Source: Tetrahymena thermophila SB210
Lineage: Eukaryota; Ciliophora; Oligohymenophorea; Hymenostomatida; Tetrahymenidae
Length of the DNA stretch: 64,000 bases
Assembly (NCBI RefSeq): GCF_000189635.1
Contig: NW_002476417.1
Span: 496,001-560,000 of the forward strand
Reading direction: 5' to 3'
In this document: piece after piece, positions 39,597 through 53,200 of the stretch
How the letters are laid out: each line of letters begins with the position of its first letter
Position numbering within the stretch: position 1 is the first letter of the stretch
Position numbers and translations under genes: made by a program
Notes under the pieces: model-generated
What the model was told of the DNA's origin: nothing
The model's database searches: none
The model's input: the letters and a program-made list of their open reading frames with translations, nothing else

Positions 39597-42500
39597 ATGG
39601 TTTTGATAAAACTTGCTATAATTTGCACCTATTTGCTACTCATATTAAAATGCTAAATCATTTATTCTGATGAAGTTCCAATAGTGTATTTTCAATAAAA
39701 TATTTTGCTTTTTAAATATGGAGAAGATACTTATTAAGGCTCATAAATAATTGATTATTCAGCCAAATAATTTTAATAAATTCCTATTGTAATTCTAGGA
39801 ATAGAATTTTATAATAATTTATGGAATCCTTCAAATGGAGTAGATTTTGTACTTTCAGCATCATAAATAACAAAAACTAGTTGTACAGTTTAAACAGCTC
39901 GTAATAATGATAGCAAATTAGCTGGTATTTCTGTTAGTGCTTTAGTTATAGATACTTCATAATTTCCTTTTTTTATTAAAAATGATTAATAAATTTAAAA
40001 TATACATTTTACAAATTATGTTTATTCAAAGGTATATACCTTCTCTTCTGATATTCAAAATCAAAGTAATAAATGTGTTTCTGTTATATTAACAGGTTGG
40101 AAATCAGCTTATGATTCTTCAAATAAAATTTTCGCTCTAACTATTTAAGTGATTAACTTAACGGATTCTGGATATACTATTTAGATATCAACAGCTCAAG
40201 ACTCATAATAAATAATCAATGTATCTTTTGCTGTATTAGAATACATCAAAAATCCTCCAACTAGTGTATATGGAATAGTTTCAAATTATGATACTCAATA
40301 CTAATAACCAACAACTTAAAATTGTTTCTTCAATGATTAGTGTTCAAATTCTTAAAGATTCTTTCCTGTCTAATTTAATGTTTTCATACAAAACTCTCCA
40401 CCCTCAGGAAATTATCAGAATTTTTTTGTTTCTTTAAACTAATTATACTTCAATACAGCATATGACGGTTAAGATTTAAGAATTAGTGTCATAAATTAGC
40501 CACTCTCATCAAATAAAATATAGTATCAATATTCCGTTTGGGATGGTGCTTAATGTTTAGGAGCTACATCAACAGCCTTATACTTTTATAAAAGACCTTG
40601 TCCAAATAATTAATTTATAAATATTAACTCTAATAGTTGTTCTACTATTTGCTAAATTTAAGATCCTTCAAATAGCTCTACATGCTTAGATTGTCCTTCT
40701 GGATAGTATTTTTTATAAGACTAGAATGTATGCTAAGCAACTTAACCTATTGGTTATTATTGCTAAGTACCTAACACATAATTTAATTTTAGCGTTTGCT
40801 AAAATTGTAAAATTTCTAATTGCTAATTATGTTCATAAAATTCTAGTTAATTTACTTGCACTTAGTGTGTAAGTTAGTATTTTTTATACAATAACTAATG
40901 CTAATAAACATAACCTTCAAATACATTTTGTGATACTTAAAGTTATATTTGTAGTAAATGCTTAGATCCAGGTTGTTTAACTTGTAGCGATCCTAGTTAA
41001 TCATCTCCTTAGTGCTTAACTTGTGATACTAAATAAAAATAAATTTTATATTAAGGGAAATGTTATTCTCAAAGTTCTCCTCCTAATAATACCTTTTGTG
41101 ATTGGAACAAATTAGTATGCTTTTAATGTAGTGATAATAACTGTCTTTCTTGTAGTGACCCTGCTAAGTCACCATAAATTTGCAATAAGTGTGTACCAAA
41201 CTAATCTTTGATTTTATTTTAAGGTAAATGTTATAACTAGAATAACCCACCTCCTAACACGTATTGTGATTGGACAAAATTAACATGTTCTTTATGTACT
41301 GATATTAATTGTCTTACTTGTTCTGATCCTAGTATATCACCTTAATAATGCTTAAAATGTGATGTATACTAAAAATAAGTTCTTTATTAAGGTAAATGCT
41401 ACAATTAGAATAACCAGCCATCAAACACATTTTGTGATTGGAATTTATTATAATGTAGCAAATGTAATGATTCTAGATGTCTCTTTTGCAGTGATCCTAA
41501 TTTACCTCCTTAATTATGTTTATAATGTGATACTAGCTTATAAAAGTTAATACTATATTAGGGTAAATGCTTTAGCTAAAGTGATCCTCCTCCCTAAAAT
41601 ACATTTTGTGATTGGGACAAATTATAATGTTCTAAGTGTGATGATAACTAATGTTTTACTTGTAGTGATCCTAATAAAGCATCTTAAATATGCTTATCAT
41701 GTGATTCTAGCTAATAATAAATTCTTTATTAGGGTAAATGTTTTAACAAGAATAATCCTCCACCAAATACTTTTTGTGATTGGAATAAATTATAATGTAC
41801 TTAATGTACAGATTCTAGTTGCTTAGCTTGTAGTGATCCTACATAACCTCCATAAAAATGCTTATTATGTGATGCTAGTAAAAAGATGGTCCTCTTCTAG
41901 GATAAGTGCTATTCTTAAAGCTCTCCTCCTCCAAACACTTTTTGTGATTGGGACAAATTACAGTGTAACTTGTGTATGAACAAAAATTGTTAAACATGTA
42001 GTGATCCCAGTTAATCTCCTCAAGTATGCCTGTAATGTAATACTAGGATGATTTTATATGAAGGTAAATGTTATTGTGGAATAGGATTTTATTTTGATGA
42101 AAACAATAAATGCAGCAAAAATTGTAAAGAGAGTTGCTAATTTTGTTTAAATAGTAGTGATTGTGATAAATATTCAGATAATCGAGTTTATTCTGATAAT
42201 CAATGTGATTATTCTTGTTCAAAATGTTCTATACCCAATAAAAACTATGGATGTCTAGCATGTAGCTCAACAACTCGCTAGTTTGAATAAATGACAGGGT
42301 CATGCTTTTGTAAAGATGGGTATAGTGATGTAGGTGTTCCTGACTGCTAAAATGATAATAATCTTAAACCATAACAGTAAATTTAAACTGCAAGCTTCAA
42401 AATTTTATAAGGATTATTTATATTATATTTTCCATAACTTTTAATAAATATACATCCGTTTACTGATAGCTTTATTTATTAGATTTAATCACTGGGAAAC

Positions 42501-43532
42501 CTTTACTTTGCAAACCGAAATAATACTTAAATTTTGTATAAATCATTTGCAGCATTTAATTTTGTTAATATTTATTACTAATCATCAGAAGCAGATGATG
42601 TAAATGATATTTAGTATATTGTAGGAATAAAATATAAATTGATTATAGATAAGCTTGTTTCACAGAATTTAATTTTTCTCTCTGTTCCGATAGTTTTATT
42701 TAGTCTTTTAGCAGGAATTGTTTTACTATTTAGGAGTAAAATCAATTCATCTTTTGCAAAAAGTTATTTTCTTGGAAATGCTTAATTGAAATTAATAAGA
42801 ATAACAAGTAACTACTTTTTAGTAAATATATTTCTGAATGTGAGCCATCTTTCTTAGATGGATTTAATCTCTTTTGTCCTATTAGGAATTTTAACACCAA
42901 TTTACTTAGTGAATTTATTTGTAACCTTCAAAAAATCAAAAGACATAGATTTAAATACCTTTTTATATTTGCACCACAATTTAGATGTAAATAAATCTTT
43001 CAATAAATACTTTTGGCTGTTGCTCGAAATAAAAAAAATAATATTAATTATTTGCTTATCATTTTGTCCTATTAAATATTATCTCTTTATTATTTTAAGT
43101 ATCTCGATTTTATTTTGTTTGGCACTTGTCAAGTACAAACCCTTTCTTGATTGCAGAAGAGATTATATCTATTTGATATTTACTGAATTAATGATGATTA
43201 TACTTTGCATTTTTCCTTTGCTAATTCTCCTGATAGATGACTATTCCTAAACATGCAATCTAACAAATATAGCTAATATCACTATAATAATATATGTGAT
43301 ATTTTAATTTATTATAACTTTAGAATATATAATCAGAAAGTTAATAAATTATTCAAAGGATTTAAATAAATAAAAACTAATCAATAATAAATCTTATGTA
43401 GTTGAAATGGCTTTAGAAATTAATTTAGATAACTTAGATAGAATTCTGAATACTTCTAGGACAAGCAATAAATTCCTAAAAAGTAAATTTAAGTAAAAAG
43501 CTTAAATCAGTACACAAAGCTTTTAGATTTGA
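39597..43532 (+). CDS. Array gene A1: CDW-repeat surface protein with type-A membrane module
   Basis: Intronless, 1,311 residues. Signal peptide MVLIKLAIICTYLLLILKC. Residues ~60-150 (IPIVILGIEFYNN ... ISVSALVID) and ~255-345 (FNVFIQNSPPSGN ... SVWDGAQCLGATS) form two beta-rich domains. The first recalls an H-type lectin fold by its IPxVILGI...ITKTSCTV pattern; this is tentative. Cysteine-rich from ~330 to 920, with six ~56-residue units built on GKCYxQxxPPxNTFCDWxKLxCxxC...CLxCSDP, then different cysteine units (CFCKDGYSD). The type-A membrane module has about five segments (LIFLSVPIVLFSLLAGIVLL near 1024; others near 1087, 1150, 1190 and 1225). A Gln/Lys-rich tail ends at TGA 43530-43532. 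Predicted surface receptor or adhesin; ligand unknown. Nearly identical in layout to the gene at 50202. Confidence 0.85.
41055..42060 (+). repeat. CDW cysteine-repeat array, six units (gene A1)
   Basis: Six tandem coding units of about 160-170 bp starting near 41055, 41222, 41391, 41561, 41731 and 41901. Each begins with a ggtaaatg-like string and contains a ttttgtgattgg-like core coding for FCDW. The spacing is nearly constant because units vary little in length. Confidence 0.85.
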
Positions 43533-43849
43533 ATAAGAAATTAAAAGAATAAAATATACTATTTCAACAAAAAATAATGACATAATCCCTAAATATATAA
43601 ATAAATAATAAAGTTAATAAAATATTATAAAAAATATTAACAATTAAATTCTACAGTTATTAAAATATTTAAATAAAAAATAATTTATTGAAGATATAAA
43701 ACTAGTTTTTTTATTTTCAAAATTAATTATTTATAATTATTACACTTTATTAAATCAAAAATTTAACATATATTAAGTTGGTTTTTTTGGTCTGAGAAAA
43801 ATCAAAAGGTATATTTTAAATAAATTTGGTTTTTTATTGATAAATTATT
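43533..43849. other. 3' flank of array gene A1
   Basis: About 300 bp after A1. It resembles the 3' flank of A2 (54135-54430), for example ttgaagatataaaact and a ttaagttgg followed by a T-run, so the duplicated unit extended past the stop codon. No gene is present. Confidence 0.55.
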
Positions 43850-44758
43850 TAATAAAATTCATTGATATAAACTTAATTATTTATCAATCTTTTACAGTGT
43901 ATGAATGCTATTACAACTAACAACAATATATATTTAAATTTATAATATTTAATAATATATAATTATATTTATTTTTTTATCTTACTAAACAAATTTATTT
44001 GAAAATTAATTATTTTATTATATTTTATAAAAATGTTAACTTGGCAAAAATATAAATTAATCTATTTTAGTTTTAATTGGATGATGTAGAAAAAAATTTA
44101 TTTAGAAATTGTGGTAATAAATAGTTTAATTTGCAAATAATAAATTTTATTAATTAATTTACTTCAAATAATTCATGGAATTTAAGCCTATTAATTTACT
44201 GTAATATTGATATGTGATTACAAATAAATAGAAATTAGGTCAAAAACATTATAATTAAGTACGATAATGCATTCTCTTATAGGAAAATTATTAATCAATT
44301 TATTAATCATGATACACAATTTCATACTTTCTTTCAAAACAGATTTTGCCTTAGAGCATTTTAATACAAATTTGAATATCATTATAAAAAATTTTAATAA
44401 AATAAATAGATATAATTACTATTCTATATTTAATAAGAATAAATAACCATTTTTTATAGTAGAACAATGATAATATTATATTTAAAATCCTTTGAAATTT
44501 TTGAAAATGGATATAAATAGCTAATTAATTACGTATTTCATATTATTATAATGAGGGTAAAAATTAAATAATATACTTTAATAAAATTTGAAATTTAGGA
44601 TTTTTTTCTGCTTTAATTTAAAATCTCTACTTTTTTCTGTTTTCAAGGTCCCTGTTGATTTCTAATTTTTAGTGCTTCTTCACTTTATTATCTGAAAGAT
44701 AAAATAAAAAAAATACTAAATACAAAAACAAAAAGAATCAAATTTAAATAAAAACAAT
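43850..44758 (+). promoter_or_regulatory. Type-B upstream block (copy 1)
   Basis: DNA before array gene B1 that resembles the DNA before B2 (56770-57774) and before the last gene (61850-62905). Shared stretches include tttaataa near the left end, tatgaatgctatt, attcatggaatttaa and aaaattttgaaaatgg-like strings. It differs from the type-A upstream blocks except in the last ~100 bp. It presumably contains the B promoter. Confidence 0.6.
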
Positions 44759-47700
44759 ATGGTTTTAATAAAACTTGCTATAATTTATACCCATTTGTTA
44801 CTCATATTAAAATGCTAAATTACTTATACCGACTAAGTTCCAATAGTCTATTTTCAATAAAATATTTGGCTTTTTAAATATGGAGATGATACTTATTTAG
44901 GCTCATAAATAATTAATTATTCAGACAACTCATTTTAATAAATTCCAATTGTAATACTAGGAATAGAATTTTACAATAATTTTTGGAATCCTTCCACAGG
45001 AGTAGATTTTGTACTTTCAGCAGCAGATATAACAAAAACTAGTTGTAGAATTAAAACAGCTCGTAAAAATAATAGCGTATTATTTGGTATTTCTGTTAGT
45101 GCTTTAGTTATAGATACTTCATAACTTCCTTTTTTTATTAAAAATGATTAATAAATTTTAAATATACAATTTACAAACTATGTTTATTAAAAGGTATATA
45201 CCTTTTCATCTAATATCCAAAATCAAATTAATAAATGTGTTTCTGTTATATTGACAGGTTGGAAATCAGCTTATGATTCTTCTAATAAAGTTTTCGCTCT
45301 TACTATTTAAGTGGTTAAAATAACAGATTCTGGATATACTATTTAGATATCAACAGCTCAAGATTCATAATAAATAATTAATGTATCTTTTACTGTATTA
45401 GAATACATCAAAAATCCTCCAGCCAGTGTATATGGAATAGTTTCAAATTATGATACTCAATACTAATAACCAACAACTTCAAATTGTTTCTTCAATGACT
45501 AGTGTTCTAATTCTTTAAGGTTCTTTCCTGTCTAATTTAATGTTTTCATACAAAACTCTCCACCCTCAGGAAATTATCAGAATTTTTTTGTTTCTTTAAA
45601 CTAACTATACTTCAATACAGTATAAAACGGCTAAGATTTAAGAATTAGTATAATAAATTAGCCACTTTCTTCAAATAAAATATAATATTAATACTCAGTT
45701 TGGGATGGAGCTTAATGTTTAGGAGCTACATCAACAGCCTTATACTTCTACAAGAAAACTTGTCCAAATAATTAATTTATAAATATTAATTCTAATAGTT
45801 GTTCTTCTATTTGCTTGATTTAAGATCCTTCAAATAGCTCTAATTGTTTTGATTGTCCTTCTGGATAATATTTTTTATAAGATTAAAATCTATGCTAAGC
45901 AACTTAACCAAATGGTTATTATTGCTCAATTCCGAACACATAATATAATTTTAATGTTTGCTAAAATTGTAACATTTCTAATTGCAAATTATGTTCATAG
46001 AATTCTAATTAATTTACTTGCACTTAGTGTGTAAATTAGTATTTTTTATACAATAACTAATGCTAATAAACATAACCTTCAAATACATTTTGTGATACTT
46101 AAAGTTATATTTGTAGTAAATGCTTAGATCCAGGTTGTTTAACTTGTAGCGACCCTAATTAATCATCTCCTTAATGCTTAACTTGTGATACTAAATAAAA
46201 CTAAATTTTATATAAAGGGAAATGTTATTCTCAAAGTTCTCCTCCTAATAACACCTTTTGTGATTGGAACAAATTAGTATGCTTTTAATGTAGTGATAAT
46301 AACTGTCTTTCTTGCAGTGACCCTGCTAAGTCACCATAAATTTGCAATAAGTGTGTACCAAACTAATCTTTGATTTTATTTTAAGGTAAATGTTATAACT
46401 AGAATAACCTACCTCCTAACACGTATTGTGATTGGACAAAATTAGCATGTTCTTTATGTACTGATAGTAATTGTCTTACTTGTTCTGATCCTAGTATATC
46501 ACCTTAATAATGCTTAAAATGTGATGTAAACTAAAAATAAGTTCTTTATTAAGGTAAATGCTACAATTAGAATAACCAGCCATCAAACACATTTTGTGAT
46601 TGGAATTTATTATAATGTAGCAAATGTAATGATTCTAGATGTCTCTTTTGCAGTGATCTTAATTTACCTCCTTAATTATGTTTATAATGTGATGTTAGCT
46701 TATAAAAGTTAATACTATTTGAGGGTAAATGCTATAGCTAAAATGATCTTCCTCCCTAAAATACCTTTTGTGATTGGGAAAAAATATAATGTTCTAATTG
46801 TGTAGATAAAAAATGTTTAAGTTGCAGTGATCCTAATAAACCACCTTAAATATGCTTATCTTGTGATTCTAGCTAATAATAAATTCTTTATTAGGGTAAA
46901 TGTTTTAATAAGAATAATCCTCCATCAAATACTTTTTGTGATTGGAATAAATTATTATGTACTTAATGTAATGATTCTAGATGTCTCTTTTGTAATAATC
47001 CTGATTCCCCACCATAGATTTGTTTATCATGTTAATTTAACTCAAACTATATTTTATAAGAGGGAAAGTGCATATAAAATTGTTAATAAATATAAAACTA
47101 AGAAAATCAAGAATGCTCCTAAAATTAAATTATAGAGATATAAGAAACATATTAACTCAACAATGATTCAAATTATCAAAAGTACTAAAATTTAGTAGTA
47201 GGGTCCTCTGTTTTAGCTGTTACATCTCTAGGTATCAATTTTTCAAAATAATTTTTAACTATTCAAAAGGTTAACTTTATTTTAGTCATAGATATTATGT
47301 TTAACCAGTCATTATATTCCTTCTTAAAATCCATATAAGGATAAAATTTGATAAATCAACTTGTAGAATTTAATTTTTTAAACAAAATATTTTAAGAATC
47401 TTAAAATAGCTTAGATAATTAAATACTAACATTAAAAATTGGTTAAACTAGTATTATTTATAATGCAGGAGGAATGATTACATTCATGTTCATCAGTTTG
47501 TTAGTTATTTCTCCAACATTTATTTTGAGCTATAAAATATCACTTTAAAATAATATTTAAAGTACAACTAATGAGCCTACAATAAAAGAAAAAATAATCA
47601 GATAATACCAAACTTTTTCATTAAACATGATTAATTTCTTTAACGATTTGATGTTTCAAATAGGATTCTTTGAAATATCTCTTCAAATAATAAATTTAGC

Positions 47701-48532
47701 TTAAAGCTAATATGAGATTGAATTAACTGCTATTAAAATTATATTAATTATTATTATTGGAATATATTTATTAGCAATTTTTGCAGTATACTATTTCATA
47801 TTAAACAAAGAAGAAAATATTTTAAAAAATGGCAAGAAGGATAACCAAAAAACATTTTAATAAGCATTTTATACTATTTTATTAAATGAAAAAATAGAAT
47901 AAAATTTTTTTTAAAGAAATTTTAAGTTATTTTAAATTATAATTGAAAATCTACTTATTCCTATATTTATAGTATCATTTTATAAATCATATCAAGCATA
48001 AACACTAGTATGCGCTATAATATAATTAATACTATTCGTGATATCTTTAAAATTTAGACCTTTTTAAGATTTATTAGACAATATTTAACTAATCTTAGAT
48101 TCTTTTCTTTGGATGATAATATTTTGCTTACTATTTGCATTAGGAATTAAAACTAATTTGCTATTTGCTTATCATGAATAAAAGTAAAGTATTTTGCCTG
48201 ATATAAATAAAATTAGTACTTGTATTATTATCATTTTAGAAATTATTCTCTTCTTGACACCTCTTATCTAAATATTTAAATTAATAAAAATGGTACCAAC
48301 TTTGATTAAAAAGATTAAAATGTACTTGAATGAAAAAAAATAGCAAAAGAAAGTAGATTCTTTAGGCTAGTAATATCTAGAACTGATTGAAAAAAGTTAA
48401 AATTAGAAAAAGGAAAATGTTTAGTACTGTAATTAAAATTAAATGTAATATAAATTACAATTAAATTAGCAATAAATTTAATAAAACAAATTGAGGAAAA
48501 ATAATAAATCATTAAATATTTATTAAATTTGA
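44759..48532 (+). CDS. Array gene B1: CDW-repeat surface protein with type-B membrane module
   Basis: Intronless, 1,257 residues. The signal peptide, two N-terminal domains and cysteine repeats are nearly the same as in A1, often base for base. Only five CDW units are present, and after the last one (47060) the sequence departs completely from A1. The rest carries a short cysteine/Gln-rich linker and a type-B membrane module of about seven segments. Landmarks are NAGGMITFMFISLLV, LLNEKIEQNF, PFQDLLDNIQLILDSFLW and FALGIKTN, all with counterparts in the 26166-30436 gene. The tail is Lys/Gln-rich and ends at TGA 48530-48532. It is therefore a natural chimera of the A-type ectodomain and a membrane module of the other local family. 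Role unknown. Confidence 0.85.
46217..47060 (+). repeat. CDW cysteine-repeat array, five units (gene B1)
   Basis: Five coding units of ~168 bp starting near 46217, 46386, 46553, 46722 and 46892. The first four track A1 units 1-4 closely. The fifth begins like A1 unit 5 but its second half (GATTCTAGATGTCTC-like) resembles unit 3, so it looks like a hybrid unit. Confidence 0.78.
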
Positions 48533-49339
48533 TTTTTATATTATGAAGATTTAACAAAAGACTTGTTTAGAAGAGAATTAAGAAATATACTTAACAAAAT
48601 ATAAAAAAACAAATAATAAAGATTTGTCTTTAAAAATTAAACTTGGTAAAAAAAGAGTTTTACAATTTAAATTAATAAAAAAATACATGTTATTGTAAAT
48701 TTTATAACTTTAGGTGAATTATATAAGGTGATAAAAAAAGTATTTTTCCTATTACTTAATTGAATAATATTTAGTATTAATTTTTTAATATGATTCCTGC
48801 ATAATATTAATTACAATACATATAAATAAATTGAGTTTTTCATTAGAATTCTTAATTAGATTTTTTAAATAAATTTTACTCCAGAACAAATAAGGTTACA
48901 TCAATAATATTTTCCCTTATTGATTAAGTATGATGTGGATTTTCTTTTTGTTAATATAATTGTAATTTTAATTCAAATTAGAAATAAATGTTAAAAAAAG
49001 CTAAATTAATTTTATTTTAATTTTTTAAAAAAAATATCATTATAAATCTATTATTTAAATTTAAATAATTATTATATACACGCATATCAAAGAAATAGCA
49101 GATTCAAAAGAATACATTTTAAGTAAAGGTACTTATATTTTTCTAAATACACTTTAACTATTAAGTAAATTAAAAAAAAATATTTTTTTAAATTAATAAT
49201 AAGAGTTATTAAATCAAAAACAACAAATTTTAAAATATTTACATTTATAAAATAAGCATTTTAAAAGAAGCGAATGATTTCCTCAAGAAAAGGATATTGA
49301 TATAACTTTTACTATTGTGAATGAAATAAATAAAGTTAA
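48533..49339. other. 3' flank and spacer after B1
   Basis: About 800 bp of A/T-rich DNA. Its left part resembles the DNA following B2 (61207 onward), for example gaagatttaacaaaaga and ttagaagagaattaag. No gene is seen. Confidence 0.5.
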
Positions 49340-50201
49340 TTGCAAATAAAAAGCATTTACACTTTTTAGAAATAATTAAAAAATTAGTAAAAGAAATGAT
49401 ATAATTAGATTACAAAAGTTATTTATAACCTAAATTTTTTAATTTCTTTAACACCATAAAAGAATATTAATTGATATACTTTCAAATCAAACAAAAGTGA
49501 TTGTTTATTGTCTAAAAATTAGATAAATAAATACAATTATAATAATTGTAGTTGTTTTTCTTATTTAACTTAGCTTTATTAATTTTCTGTCTTTCACATT
49601 TCTTATTTTAGTATGAATTATTCTTATATTTCTAATACACATCATTTAAATTTAAAAAAATTAAATTCTTTAGTAAAATTATTACGTTCAGAATATCTAA
49701 AATATTTAACTTATTCTAATTCACCCTTTTAGAAAGTAAATACATTAATAACCAAACTTATTACTCCCCGTTGCATATTTTATACTTATAAAAATCCAAC
49801 CCGAAAACCTTAATTATCAAATTTAAAAGAATTTTTAATATATAATCTTATGAAATTTAAATATAGTTTTTTTGTCTTATCATATCAACCTTACAATTTA
49901 ATGATTTCAAATTTATGACTTCTATTTGTTTTTGTCGATTTCAGACTTAAATTAAGAAATTTAGATGTGGAAATAAATTATTGAGCTCTTGATGCTTTTA
50001 TCAAACCAGTTTTTTATTATATTGTAAATAAAAATTTTTTTTATTTTCAATTATTAATTATTGGTAACATAAAATCTGGTTTTTGCAATTAGAATGCCTT
50101 ATTTCTAATTTATATACTTCTCCACTACTATACATGAAAGATAAAATAAAAGAAATAATAAATACAAAAACAAAAAAGAATCAAATTTAAATAAAGACAA
50201 G
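49340..50201 (+). promoter_or_regulatory. Type-A upstream block (copy 2)
   Basis: Counterpart of 38755-39596 and similar to it along its length (agcatttacacttttt, gatttcagactta, tagatgtgga). It lies directly before gene A2 and presumably holds its promoter. Confidence 0.6.
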
Positions 50202-53200
50202 ATGGTTTTAATAAAACTTACTATAATTTTTTTTCATCTGTTATTCATGTTAAAGTGCTAAATTACTTATTCTGACCAAGTTCCAATAGTGTATTTTCAA
50301 TAAAATATTTGGCTTTTTAAATATGGAGATGGTACTTATTAAGGCTCATAAACAATTGATTATTCAGCCAACTCATTTTAATAAATTCCAATTGTAATAC
50401 TAGGAATAGAATTTTACAATAATTTTTGGAATCCTTCCACAGGAGTAGATTTTGTACTTTCAGCAGCAGATATAACAAAAACTAGTTGTACAGTTAAAAC
50501 AGCTCGTAATAATAATAGCTTTTTAGTTGGTATTTCTATTAGTGCTTTAGTTATAGATACTTCATAATTTCCTTTTTTTATTAAAAGTGATTAATAAATT
50601 AATAATATACAGTTTAAAAATTATGTTTATTAAAAGGTATATACCTTTTCATCTAATATCCAAAATCAAAGTAATAAATGTGTTTCTGTTATATTAACAG
50701 GTTGGAAATCAACTTATGATTCTTCTAATAAAGTTTTCGCACTAACCGTTTAAGTGGTTAGTATAACAGATTCTGGATATACTATTTAGATATCAACAGC
50801 TCAAGATTCATAATAAATAATTAATGTATCTTTTACTGTATTAGAATACATCAAAAATCCTCCAACCAGTGTATATGGAATAGTTTCAAATTATGATAAT
50901 CAATACTAATAACCAACAACTTAAAATTGTTTCTTCAATGATTAGTGTTCTAATTCTTAAAGATTCTTTCCTGTCTAATTTAATGTTTTCATACAAAACT
51001 CTCCACCCTCAGGAAATTATCAGAATTTTTTTGTTTCTTTAAACTAACTATACTTCAATACAGCATATGACGGCTAAGATTTAAGAATTACTATCATAAA
51101 CTAGCCACTTTCATCAAATAAAATATAGTATTAATACTCAGTTTGGGATTCATCTTAATGTTTAGGAGCTACATCAACAGCCTTATACTTCTACAAGAAA
51201 ACTTGTCCAAATAATTAATTTTTAAATATTAACTCTAATAGTTGTTCTTCTATTTGCTTGATTTAAGATCCTTCAAATAGCTCTAATTGTTTAGATTGTC
51301 CTTATGGATAATATTTTTCATAAGATTAAAATCTATGCTAAACAACTTAACCAAATGGTTATTATTGCTCAATTCCGAACACATAATATAATTTTAATGT
51401 TTGCTAAAATTGTAAAATTTCTAATTGCAAATTATGTTCATAGAATTTTAATTAATTTACTTGCACTTAGTGTGTAAGTTAGTATTTTTTATACAATAAC
51501 TAATGCTAATAAACATAACCTTCAAATACATTTTGTGATACTTAAAGTATTTGTAGTAAATGCTTAGATCCAGGTTGTCTAACTTGTAGCGACCCTAATT
51601 AATCATCTCCTTAGTGCTTAACTTGTGATACTAAATAAAACTAAATTTTATATTAAGGGAAATGTTATTCTCAAAGTTCTCCTCCTAATAACACATTTTG
51701 TGATTGGAACAAATTAGTATGCTTGTAATGTAGTGATAATAACTGTCTTTCTTGCAGTGACCCTGCTAAGTCACCATAAATTTGCAATAAGTGTGTACCA
51801 AACTAATCTTTAATTTTATTTTAAGGTAAATGTTATAACTAGAATAACCCACCTCCTAACACGTATTGTGATTGGACAAAATTAGTATGTTCTTTATGTA
51901 CTGATAGTAATTGTCTTATTTGTTCTGATCCTAGTATGTCACCTTAATAATGCTTAAAATGTGATGTAAACTAAAAATAAGTTCTTTATTAAGGTAAATG
52001 CTACAATTAGAATAACCAGCCATCAAACACATTTTGTGATTGGAATTTATTATAATGTAGCAAATGTAATGATTCTAGATGTCTCTTTTGCAGTGATCCT
52101 AATTTACCTCCTTAAATATGTTTATAATGTGATACTAGCTTATAAAAATTAATACTATATGAGGGTAAATGTCTTAGCTAAAATGATCCTCCTCCCTAAA
52201 ACTCATTTTGTGATTGGGACAAATTATAATGTTCTAAGTGTGACGATAACAAATGTTTAAGTTGCAGTGATCCTAATAAACCACCTTAAACATGTTTATC
52301 ATGTGATTCAAGCTAATAATAAATTCTTTATTAGGGTTAATGTTTTAACAAGAATAATCCTCCACCAAATACTTTTTGTGATTGGAATAAATTATAATGT
52401 ACTTAATGTACAGATTCTAGTTGTTTAGCTTGTAGTGATCCTACATAACCTACATAAAAATGCTTATCATGTGATGCAAGTAAAAAGATGGTCCTATTTT
52501 AGGATAAGTGCTATTCTTAAAGCTCTCCTCCTCCAAACACTTTTTGTGATTGGGGCAAATTACAGTGTAATTTGTGTATGAACAAATATTGTTATACATG
52601 TAGTGATCCCAGTTAATCTCCTCAAGTATGCCTGTCATGTAATTCTAGAATGATTTTATATGAGGGTAAATGCTATTGTGGAATAGGATTTTATTTTGAT
52701 GAAAACAATAAATGCAGCAAAAATTGTAAAGAGAGTTGCTAATTTTGTTTAAATAGTAGTGATTGTGATAAATATTCAGATAATCGAGTTTATTCCGATA
52801 ATCAATGTGATTATTCCTGTTCAAAATGTTCTATACCCAATAAAAATTATGGATGTCTAACATGTAGCTCAACAACTCGCTAATTTGAATAAATGACAGG
52901 GTCATGCTTTTGTAAAGATGGGTATAGTGATGTAGGAGCTCCTGACTGCTAAGATGATAATAATCTTAAACCTTAACAGTAAATTTAAACTGCAAGCCTC
53001 AAAATTTTATAGGGATTGTTTATATTATATTTTCCATAACTATTAATAAATATACATCCATTTACTGACAGCTTCATTTTCTAGATTCAATCACTGGGAA
53101 ACCTTTACTTCGCAAACCGGAATAACACTTAAATTTTGTATAAATCATTTGCAGCTTTTAATTTTGTAAATATTTATTACTAATCATCAGAAGCAGATGA

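Noticed and set aside
41359-41826. Short ORFs within the array genes (also near 46827, 59201 and 59501)
   Set aside because: Wrong-frame readings of the CDW repeats; the true frame uses TAA/TAG as Gln and gives regular cysteines.
41055-42060. Regular ~168-bp repeats as a CRISPR-like array
   Set aside because: They are long, coding, cysteine-patterned and in frame with the surrounding gene.
42858-43250. Separate 130-residue membrane proteins at 42858-43250 and 53460-53852
   Set aside because: In-frame internal parts of A1 and A2 that look separate only under the standard code.
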